DNA of 19,749 nucleotides from Lachnoclostridium sp. UBA7215 (GTDB lineage: Bacteria > Bacillota > Clostridia > Lachnospirales > Lachnospiraceae). The notes under the pieces are model-generated. The model was not told where the DNA came from. It made no database searches and saw nothing but the letters and a program-made list of their open reading frames with translations. Numbering within the stretch: the stretch's first letter is position 1; the number at the start of each line of letters is the position of its first letter. The position numbers and the translations under genes are program-made. The DNA lies in NCBI GenBank assembly GCA_002490465.1, contig DKUB01000028.1, forward strand, positions 1-19,749, written 5' to 3'. Of the stretch, positions 13,474 to 19,749 are shown one piece after another.

Positions 13474-14787
13474 ATGTTTATTGGTCGGAAAAAAGAGCTG
13501 CTGCTATTAAATCAGGCATTTATGCTTTCTTCTAACGCCCTGGTTGTTGTATATGGACGGGAAGGAATTGGAAAGACAAGCCTGGTGAAAAAGTTTGTGC
13601 AGGACAAAGAATATGTATATTATCAGGCAAGGGACTTTTCAGAAGAGGAGCAGGGGCAGTATCTGAATAAGAAAAAAGAAGAGCTGTTGGAAAAGGCTGC
13701 GAAGGGCCGGGTCTGCTTTGTTATTGATGAATTTGATTTAATGCAGAGGGCCCATAAGAGTTTCTTTGATGAATTTGGAGAATTTTTGGATTCTTTACCC
13801 CAGGGCCAGGTGCTTGTCCTTCTTGTCAGTTCTGCGATTCAGTGGGTAGAAAACTCCATGATAGGCGCTATGGGGGCATTTGCTGGGAAAATACACTCTT
13901 TTATAAAAGTAAAAGAATTCACATTTATGGATATGGTAGACCGTTTTCCTGACTGCCGTACCGAAGAGTGTATTGTTATTTACGGAATTCTCGGGGGAGT
14001 TCCCGCCTATCTGAATTACTGGAATCCTAAGGAGACGGTGCGGCGTAATCTTTTGCGCATTGTTTTGGAGGATACCGGGCCATTACATAGAGAGGCGCAG
14101 AGATTTTTAAAAACCTCCTTGCGGGAACTTTCTTATTACAGTACTATTTTAGCTGTTCTGGCAGAGGATGAACCAAAACTCAACTATCTGTACAACCGGA
14201 CCCATTTCAGCCGGGCAAAAATTTCTGTTTATATAAAAAATCTGATTCAGATAGATGTTGCCATGAAAATATTTTCCTATGAACCGGAGAAAAAAAATAA
14301 TGTGCAGAAAGGGCTTTATACAATTTCAGATTCTTTTATTAAATTCTGGTATAAGCTAATATATCCGAATTTATCAGAACTCAGTATGATGGAACCGGAG
14401 GATTTTTACCACAGGTTTATCTGTCCCAATCTGGATAAAGTAATGGAACATGCTTACATTAAAGTATGTCGGGAGTTTATGGAGCTTATGAACCAGTATC
14501 ACAGGCTTCCGGTTCATTTTGACAGTTTTGACGGCCTGTATGGAAAAACCGGTTATGTTCCTCTGGTTGCCAGGGGAGAAAAGGGGGAGCTTTTGGTCGG
14601 GGAGTGTCTCTGGTCAGACAATCCCATGGGAATGTCTGATTTTGAAGAATTACTTCGCAATATTGACCAGATAGGAAAAGAGGCGGATTATTATTATCTG
14701 TTTTCCAAAAGCGGTTTTACAACAGAGCTTGCTGCTATGGCAAAGAATATGGATAATATTCAGTGCATTGATTTGGAACAGATGTAG
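13474..14787 (+). CDS. P-loop ATPase with degenerate DUF234 nuclease-like C-terminus
   Basis: A 437-residue cytoplasmic protein of the Archaeal_ATPase plus DUF234 type. The Walker A is GREGIGKTS (28-36) and the Walker B is CFVIDEFD (81-88). A winged-helix-like segment follows GILGGVPAYL (171-180), and the DUF234 domain is about 285-430. In relatives, DUF234 has a PD-(D/E)xK-like core ending in a segment such as ID...GECKW. Here the matching pieces read YVPLV (361-365) and GECLW (376-380), so the Asp and Lys are gone and nuclease activity is unlikely. These proteins are common in archaea and gut anaerobes and their role is not established; DNA-related or regulatory functions have been guessed. 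It starts 38 bp after argS and lies before an unrelated ATPase, with which it is probably co-transcribed. Confidence 0.85.
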   Translation: MFIGRKKELLLLNQAFMLSSNALVVVYGREGIGKTSLVKKFVQDKEYVYYQARDFSEEEQGQYLNKKKEELLEKAAKGRVCFVIDEFDLMQRAHKSFFDEFGEFLDSLPQGQVLVLLVSSAIQWVENSMIGAMGAFAGKIHSFIKVKEFTFMDMVDRFPDCRTEECIVIYGILGGVPAYLNYWNPKETVRRNLLRIVLEDTGPLHREAQRFLKTSLRELSYYSTILAVLAEDEPKLNYLYNRTHFSRAKISVYIKNLIQIDVAMKIFSYEPEKKNNVQKGLYTISDSFIKFWYKLIYPNLSELSMMEPEDFYHRFICPNLDKVMEHAYIKVCREFMELMNQYHRLPVHFDSFDGLYGKTGYVPLVARGEKGELLVGECLWSDNPMGMSDFEELLRNIDQIGKEADYYYLFSKSGFTTELAAMAKNMDNIQCIDLEQM

Positions 14788-14819
14788 AGAGTAAACGGTG
14801 CATGCAGATGGAGGTAGAT

Positions 14820-16133
14820 ATGTTTCGAGAGATATCACGATTAATTATGTATGCTAATCTGGGCGAGGACAGCATACTGATGAGAATGGGTAACATCTTT
14901 GAACAGTTAGAGCGAAAGGGTGGTTCTGCCGGAAGGGAAGAGCTTGAGAGGGAGCTGTACGGCCAGGTTTACCGTCTGCTTGAATTGTCAACCCACTATG
15001 GATTTGACAATAACTTGTGGAAGTGTTATATCGCCTATATTCTGGCAACAAATGAAAATCCGTTCAGTATCATTTGTGAGACGGTGGGGGCTTCCGCAGA
15101 TGGAAGTGTCAATACCATTGTGCGTCAGGATATGGAGAGCTTTTACCACTTGTATCACTATGATTTTTCCCGGGTGGAGAAAGAACTTCCTGTACCGTGT
15201 TTTTCTATTCTCACTCATTATCATTCCATGGCGAAGGCAGAAAATACGTATAATAAGAGTGTCAGTGTTAAGGTGCGCCAGCTTGCTGAGCAGTTGGAAC
15301 AGGCAGAGGGGCCAGACGATGTCTTTGATATAGTTACAGAATTTTACAAGCGTTACGGTGTTGGGAAATTCGGATTAAATAAGGCATTTCGCGTTGTCCA
15401 TAGGGGTGAGGAAATGTCATTATCCCCGATTACCCACACCAGTGATGTGACGCTTGACCATTTGATTGGATATGATATTCAGAAGCAGAAGCTAATTGAA
15501 AATACAGAGGCTTTTGTAGAGGGAAGAAAGGCGAATAACTGTTTACTGTATGGAGACAGCGGAACGGGGAAATCCACTTGTATCAAGGCGATTCTGAACA
15601 GTTATTATGACAGGGGGCTGCGGCTGATTGAGGTATATAAGCATCAGTTCAGGGATTTGTCGGAAATTATTGAGCAGGTGAAGAACCGAAATTATAAATT
15701 CATCATATATATGGATGATCTGTCTTTTGAGGAATTTGAAATAGAATATAAGTATTTAAAGGCAGTGATAGAAGGCGGACTTGAAGTAAAGCCGGATAAT
15801 GTGTTGATTTATGCTACATCCAACCGGAGGCACTTAATCCGTGAAACATGGAGTGACCGCTCGGATATGTCTCAGGATGAGCTGCACCGTTCGGACACGA
15901 TGCAGGAAAAGCTATCCCTGGTGGCAAGGTTTGGTGTGGCAATTCACTTTGGACGGCCTGAAAAGAAGGAATTTGAACAGATAGTTCTCGGACTGGCGGA
16001 GCAGAATCCGGATATTACCCTGTCAGGGGAAGAACTTTTGGCGCAGGCGAATGCCTGGAGCATTAGAAACGGCGGATATTCCGGCCGGGTAGCGGAACAG
16101 TTTATGATTCATTTGAAGTCTATTGCAAGGTAA
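14820..16133 (+). CDS. DUF815-family AAA-type ATPase
   Basis: A 437-residue protein whose C-terminal half (about 205-437) matches DUF815: GYDIQK...L..NTEAF (217-231), Walker A GDSGTGKST (245-253), Walker B FIIYMDDL (294-301) and sensor-1 YATSN (331-335) followed by an Arg-rich stretch. The N-terminal 200 residues look helical and family-specific. No membrane segment or signal peptide is seen. The start is ATG at 14820, preceded by GGAGG at five bases; an ATG at 14802 lies upstream of that site. The cellular role of DUF815 ATPases is unknown to me; loading or remodelling of a partner is the general expectation for AAA proteins. It lies 32 bp after the DUF234-type ATPase and 24 bp before yqeG. 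Confidence 0.9.
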   Translation: MFREISRLIMYANLGEDSILMRMGNIFEQLERKGGSAGREELERELYGQVYRLLELSTHYGFDNNLWKCYIAYILATNENPFSIICETVGASADGSVNTIVRQDMESFYHLYHYDFSRVEKELPVPCFSILTHYHSMAKAENTYNKSVSVKVRQLAEQLEQAEGPDDVFDIVTEFYKRYGVGKFGLNKAFRVVHRGEEMSLSPITHTSDVTLDHLIGYDIQKQKLIENTEAFVEGRKANNCLLYGDSGTGKSTCIKAILNSYYDRGLRLIEVYKHQFRDLSEIIEQVKNRNYKFIIYMDDLSFEEFEIEYKYLKAVIEGGLEVKPDNVLIYATSNRRHLIRETWSDRSDMSQDELHRSDTMQEKLSLVARFGVAIHFGRPEKKEFEQIVLGLAEQNPDITLSGEELLAQANAWSIRNGGYSGRVAEQFMIHLKSIAR

Positions 16134-16157
16134 CAGATGGAAGAAAGGATTTATCAT

Positions 16158-16730
16158 ATGTTTGAGCGATTTTTCCCGGATAAAACAGTATCGTCCACTT
16201 ATGCGATTGATTATGAGAAATTATATAAAATTGGCTATCGTGGCATTTTATTTGACATTGACAACACGTTGGTAGAGCATGGAAGTGAGGCAACTGACCG
16301 CGCAAAGAAGCTTTTTTCACGGCTGAAAGACATTGGGTTTGAATGCTGCCTGATTTCCAATAACAAAAAGAAGAGGGTACATTCCTTTAATGAAGAAATC
16401 GGTGTACATTCTGTCTTTAATGCCCATAAGCCCGCAAAAAAAGGGTATTATTATGCCATGGAACTTATGGGAACAAATCTCGAAAATACGGTATTTGTCG
16501 GAGACCAGCTCTTTACGGATATATTTGGCGCCAAACGGATTGGCATGAAAAATTATCTCGTGAAGCCGATTAACGAAAAAGAGGAAATCCAGATTGTATT
16601 AAAACGGAAACTGGAGCGCATTGTATTAAAAGAATACCGATTAAAGAAAAGTCTGAAACGCAGAGGTAAGAATTGGAGGAAAATATGCAGAGGAAATCGG
16701 TTCAAGGGCTGCTTGCATCCGCCGCAGTAG
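16158..16730 (+). CDS. yqeG: YqeG-family HAD IIIA phosphatase
   Basis: A 190-residue HAD-superfamily phosphatase. HAD motifs: FDIDNTLV with D33 and D35, SNN (67-69), K94/K95 in the AKKG context, and VGDQLFTD with D116 and D121. The N-terminal MFERFFPD...YAIDYEKLYKIGYRGI pattern is typical of YqeG. The family is related to Gep4-type phosphatidylglycerophosphate phosphatases, so a phospholipid role is plausible but not shown here. ATG at 16137 is an alternative start; 16158 is preferred because AAAGGA lies eight bases upstream and it matches the family N-terminus. The C-terminal 45 residues are very basic, and the last 46 bp overlap the next gene in another frame. Confidence 0.9.
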   Translation: MFERFFPDKTVSSTYAIDYEKLYKIGYRGILFDIDNTLVEHGSEATDRAKKLFSRLKDIGFECCLISNNKKKRVHSFNEEIGVHSVFNAHKPAKKGYYYAMELMGTNLENTVFVGDQLFTDIFGAKRIGMKNYLVKPINEKEEIQIVLKRKLERIVLKEYRLKKSLKRRGKNWRKICRGNRFKGCLHPPQ

Positions 16731-17779
16731 ATGCCATATTGCTCACATCTCCTGCCAATATGCGATATGCTGCCGGATTTACGGGGGAGGGTTATGTCTA
16801 TCTCTCCGGGCATCAGAAATTTGTCGTGACAGATGCAAGGTATACCATTGCAGCGAGAGAAGAGTGCCGTGGATTTGAAATTATCGAGTGGAATGGAAAA
16901 CCCTATTATGAAGCTTTGAAAAAGGCTTTGTCCTGTGATGTCAGAGATGGCACAAAACCACGCCTTGGCATTGAGGAGGACAATATCACGCTCGGAACCT
17001 GGGATAAGCTACAAAAGGCGTTAGGACAGGATTTGGCAGATAGGATAGAGAGGGTATTTCTCAGCCAGAAGCTGGCGGAACTCCGCTATGTGAAGACTTC
17101 GGATGAGATTAGTTGTATTGAGGAAGCTGAGGCGATCGGTGACCGTGCTTTTGCCAAACTTCTGCCGCACTTACGGGCAGGGATGACGGAAAAGCAGGTG
17201 GCAGCACATTTAGAGTATCTGATGAAAGAGGAAGGGGCAGAGGGATTTAGTTTTGAAACAATAGCTGCATCCGGTTTTCATTCTGCCATGCCGCATGCCG
17301 TGCCGACGGATAAACCGCTTGAGTTGGGGGATTTTCTGACTATGGATTTTGGCTGTCTTTATAAGGGATATTGTTCGGATATGACAAGAACCATTGTTAT
17401 TGGCCGTGCCGGGGAAAGACAGCGGGAAGTATACCAGACAGTCCTTGACGCACAGCAGGCAGCTCTTGAGGGCATCCGGCCGGGAATGACAGGGAAGGAA
17501 GTGGATGCCCTGGCAAGAGATGTTATTAAGGAGCGGGGGTACGGAGAGTATTTTGGCCATTCTCTGGGACATTCCGTCGGATTGGAGATTCATGAGAGCC
17601 CCTGTTTTTCTGAAAAGGAGAAAACGGTTATCCGGCCGGGCATGGTGATTACCGTAGAGCCCGGAATTTATATTGAGGGGTTTGGCGGCGTGCGGATTGA
17701 GGACGTTGTCATCGTTACGGAACAGGGCTGCAGAGATATTACGCATTCAGAAAAGAAACTGATAGAGATAGACAGATGA
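16685..17779 (+). CDS. pepP: M24-family Xaa-Pro aminopeptidase
   Basis: A 364-residue metallopeptidase of the M24 (pita-bread) family that removes an N-terminal residue before proline. The N-terminal creatinase-like domain covers about 5-130 and the catalytic domain about 145-360. All five metal ligands are visible: D221 (MDFGCLYKGY), D232 (CSDMTRT), H296 (GHSLGHSVG), E325 (VEPGIYI) and E339 (VRIEDVV). The start is ATG at 16685, five bases after GGAGG; a TTG at 16673 would swallow the ribosome binding site. The gene overlaps yqeG by 46 bp and ends with ATGA shared with the next gene. The neighbourhood matches B. subtilis, where a pepP homologue lies between a 3-dehydroquinate dehydratase gene and efp. 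Confidence 0.94.
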   Translation: MQRKSVQGLLASAAVDAILLTSPANMRYAAGFTGEGYVYLSGHQKFVVTDARYTIAAREECRGFEIIEWNGKPYYEALKKALSCDVRDGTKPRLGIEEDNITLGTWDKLQKALGQDLADRIERVFLSQKLAELRYVKTSDEISCIEEAEAIGDRAFAKLLPHLRAGMTEKQVAAHLEYLMKEEGAEGFSFETIAASGFHSAMPHAVPTDKPLELGDFLTMDFGCLYKGYCSDMTRTIVIGRAGERQREVYQTVLDAQQAALEGIRPGMTGKEVDALARDVIKERGYGEYFGHSLGHSVGLEIHESPCFSEKEKTVIRPGMVITVEPGIYIEGFGGVRIEDVVIVTEQGCRDITHSEKKLIEIDR

Positions 17780-19023
17780 GAGGAACGATACGGGAAATGA
17801 AAAGACCGGAAATCTGTGTGCCGATTGTGGCGCCATTTCGCAGTAAAATAATAGAACAGGCAAAAGAGGCAGCTGCTCTGCCTATACAGATGGCAGAGTG
17901 GCGCATGGATTTTTTCAGTGGATATGAGATAGAAATTACGGATATCATATTGGACATTAAAAAATATCTGGCAGATAAAAAATTAATTGTCACACTTCGC
18001 ACGGAGCAGGAGGGAGGGGAGCCAAATGGTTCCCGTTTTGATTATTTTCCGCTGCTGACAAGAATTCGTGAGCAGGGGGCGGCCGATTATGTGGATGCGG
18101 AGATTATGAGAGATGAAAAGGCTCTCCGTGCCGTTTTGTCAGATACGGCACAGAGTACAACAAAAGTAATTGGTTCCTACCATGATTTTAACGGTACACC
18201 AAAGCAGTGCTTTATTGTAGAAATGCTTGAGAGGGCAGGGGATATGGGCTGCCATGTGGCAAAGTTTGCCTGTATGCCAAAAACAATGGAGGATGTAGAG
18301 AGGCTGCTTCGTGCAACGGAAGAGGAAAAGGAGAGGAATCCGGAGTTACCCCTGATTACGATGTCAATGGGAGAACTGGGGCTTTGCTCCCGTCTGTATG
18401 GCGGGTTATATGGTTCCGGGGTGTCTTTTGGCAGTGCATTTACGGCATCGGCGCCGGGCCAGGTTTCTTATAAAATACTGAATGATGTGTTTGACCGGAT
18501 TTACAGTGGCAGAAAACATGTGATATTAATCGGATTTATGGGGACCGGGAAATCCACCATATCCCGTAAACTTCATGAGCTGACCGGCAGGCCGGAACTG
18601 GATACGGATGCCTGGATTGAGGAGCAGGAAGGCAAAAAAATTGCTGCCATATTTGAGCAGGAGGGAGAATCGTATTTCCGGCAGAAGGAAACGGATATGA
18701 TTGATGAACTTGGCGGAATGCCGCCATCCATTATATCCTGTGGCGGAGGTATGGCGCTGCGTGATCTGAATGTAAAAAAGCTTCAGGCGATTGGGGAGGT
18801 TGTGCTTCTTACTGCTGCGCCGGAGTGTATATTGGAGAGAGTAAAAGAAAGCACTGCGCGCCCGATACTCAATGGAAATATGAACAGGGAGTTTATTGCC
18901 GGCCTGATGGAAAAGAGGCAGCCGTATTATGAGAGGGCAGCAGATTTCTGCGTGGCGACAGACGGCCGCAGTGCACGGGAGATAGCAAAAGAAATACTTG
19001 AAAAAACACAGTATATGTTATAG
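17776..19023 (+). CDS. aroDK: Fused type I 3-dehydroquinate dehydratase and shikimate kinase
   Basis: A 415-residue two-domain enzyme. Residues about 8-240 are type I dehydroquinate dehydratase: EWRMD (41-45), TLRTEQEGG (73-81), H136 in SYHDF, Schiff-base lysine K163 (KFACMPKT), R206, and SAPGQ (225-229). Residues about 246-415 are shikimate kinase: Walker A GFMGTGKS (253-260), LDTDAW (275-280), FRQKE (301-305), CGGG (322-325), ARPIL (361-365) and KRQPYY (380-385). Both active sites appear complete, and the junction (DRIYSGRKH) leaves almost no linker. The two reactions are not consecutive: shikimate dehydrogenase works between them and is not in this window. The start overlaps the pepP stop (ATGA); ATG at 17797 is an alternative. 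The name aroDK is descriptive, not standard. Confidence 0.93.
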   Translation: MRGTIREMKRPEICVPIVAPFRSKIIEQAKEAAALPIQMAEWRMDFFSGYEIEITDIILDIKKYLADKKLIVTLRTEQEGGEPNGSRFDYFPLLTRIREQGAADYVDAEIMRDEKALRAVLSDTAQSTTKVIGSYHDFNGTPKQCFIVEMLERAGDMGCHVAKFACMPKTMEDVERLLRATEEEKERNPELPLITMSMGELGLCSRLYGGLYGSGVSFGSAFTASAPGQVSYKILNDVFDRIYSGRKHVILIGFMGTGKSTISRKLHELTGRPELDTDAWIEEQEGKKIAAIFEQEGESYFRQKETDMIDELGGMPPSIISCGGGMALRDLNVKKLQAIGEVVLLTAAPECILERVKESTARPILNGNMNREFIAGLMEKRQPYYERAADFCVATDGRSAREIAKEILEKTQYML

Positions 19024-19026
19024 AAT
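18998..19026 (+). promoter_or_regulatory. Predicted efp promoter
   Basis: TTGAAA (18998-19003) and TAGAAT (19021-19026), each five of six, have a 17-bp spacer. They overlap the end of the dehydratase-kinase gene and lie 56 bases upstream of the efp ATG. This would let efp be expressed independently of the long upstream operon. Confidence 0.55.
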
Positions 19027-19081
19027 AATATTTGTATGATTTTATGATGTGTCGCATCGGCGGCGGAAAGAGAGGAAGCAA

Positions 19082-19639
19082 ATGATATCAGCAGGTGAAT
19101 TTAGAAATGGATTGACGGTAGAGATTGAGGGGACTGTATATCAGATTATAGAATTTCAGCATGTAAAGCCTGGCAAGGGCGCTGCCTTTGTTCGCACAAA
19201 GCTGAAAAATGTAGTGGATGGCGGTGTGGTTGAGAAGACTTTCCGCCCGACAGAGAAATATCCGCAGGCCCATATTGATAAAAAGGAAATGCAGTATTTG
19301 TACAACGATGGTGAAATGTACAATTTCATGGATAATGAGACATATGAGCAGATTGCCCTTACTGAAGATGCTGTTGGCGAAACAATGAAATTTGTTAAAG
19401 AAAATGATAATGTAAAAATGGTTTCTTATAAAGGCAACATTTTTGCGATTGAGCCGCCGATGTTTGCAGAGCTGGAAGTGACAGAGACTGAGCCGGGTGT
19501 CAGAGGTGATACGGCGACAAACGTAACAAAACCGGCTACTGTTGAGACCGGCGCAACGGTCAATGTACCTATTTTTGTAAACCAGGGTGACAAAATTCAG
19601 ATTGATACCCGTACAGGGGAGTATTTGAAGAGGATTTAA
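19082..19639 (+). CDS. efp: Translation elongation factor P
   Basis: A 185-residue three-domain protein of exactly the usual length. It enters the ribosomal E site and relieves stalling at proline runs. The domain I loop HVKPGKGAAF places K32 at the position that is modified in many bacteria; which modification is used cannot be told from this window. The C-terminal GDTATNVTKPATVETG and VNQGDKIQIDTRTGEY segments are the EF-P signature. ATG at 19082 has GAGGAAG just upstream; an earlier in-frame start at 19049 adds an unlikely basic extension. Proximity to an Xaa-Pro aminopeptidase gene is a conserved arrangement. Confidence 0.97.
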   Translation: MISAGEFRNGLTVEIEGTVYQIIEFQHVKPGKGAAFVRTKLKNVVDGGVVEKTFRPTEKYPQAHIDKKEMQYLYNDGEMYNFMDNETYEQIALTEDAVGETMKFVKENDNVKMVSYKGNIFAIEPPMFAELEVTETEPGVRGDTATNVTKPATVETGATVNVPIFVNQGDKIQIDTRTGEYLKRI

Positions 19640-19749
19640 AGCCCCTGCTACTGGGCAAGACTTTTAAAAAAGGTGCGTGCTTTTTGGCCATGCCAGATAA
19701 GGAAGTTTTTTATGTAGGGAACGGTGTAACTCAGTAAAATGGGTTGCAC
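19640..19749 (+). other. Region after efp with weak hairpins, cut by the window edge
   Basis: No gene is seen. GCCC (19641-19644) with GGGC (19653-19656), followed soon by CTTTT, may be a weak efp terminator. GTGTAAC (19724-19730) pairs with GTTGCAC (19743-19749), with one wobble, right at the window end. What follows is not visible, so its role is open. Confidence 0.3.

Overview
The window reads as ordinary chromosomal DNA from a gut-type clostridium, most like Lachnospiraceae. The basis is strong AGGAGG-type ribosome binding sites, transketolase split into two ORFs, a B. subtilis-like pepP-efp neighbourhood, and protein sequences typical of that family. No rRNA, tRNA, CRISPR array, phage gene or transposase is visible. 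No gene looks broken, and no gap between genes exceeds 300 bp.

Layout: (1) 113-2316, minus strand: a two-gene operon, carbamate kinase (arcC-like) followed by a CLC chloride transporter, joined by an ATGA overlap. Its leader (about 2317-2472) carries a long hairpin, a ribosome binding site with a two-codon ORF, and a 12-bp inverted repeat. (2) From 2508, plus strand: a divergent promoter drives an MBL/beta-CASP nuclease-like protein. It is followed by a cyclic-di-GMP phosphodiesterase (NTF2-like, degenerate GGDEF, intact EAL) and a tightly coupled membrane-anchored protein resembling arylsulfate sulfotransferase that appears to have lost a catalytic His. (3) 7583-7758: a structured intergenic element that may be a minus-strand small RNA, plus the promoter of the next operon. 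(4) 7759-10204: transaldolase and split transketolase (non-oxidative pentose phosphate pathway, source of erythrose-4-phosphate), ending at a rho-independent terminator. (5) aroA, then argS with its own likely promoter. (6) 13474-19023: two unrelated P-loop ATPases (Archaeal_ATPase/DUF234 type and DUF815 type), a YqeG-type HAD phosphatase, an M24 aminopeptidase and a fused 3-dehydroquinate dehydratase-shikimate kinase, closely spaced or overlapping. (7) efp, with a likely promoter inside the end of the preceding gene.

Connections: transaldolase/transketolase make erythrose-4-phosphate, the shikimate precursor. aroA and the aroD-aroK fusion supply three shikimate-pathway activities (DHQ dehydratase, shikimate kinase, EPSP synthase) within 9 kb.

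The most unusual points are the CLC protein lacking the gating glutamate, the arcC leader with its mini-ORF, the DHQ dehydratase-shikimate kinase fusion, the phosphodiesterase plus sulfotransferase-like pseudoenzyme pair, and the structured element before tal. No completely new multi-gene system can be claimed from sequence alone.
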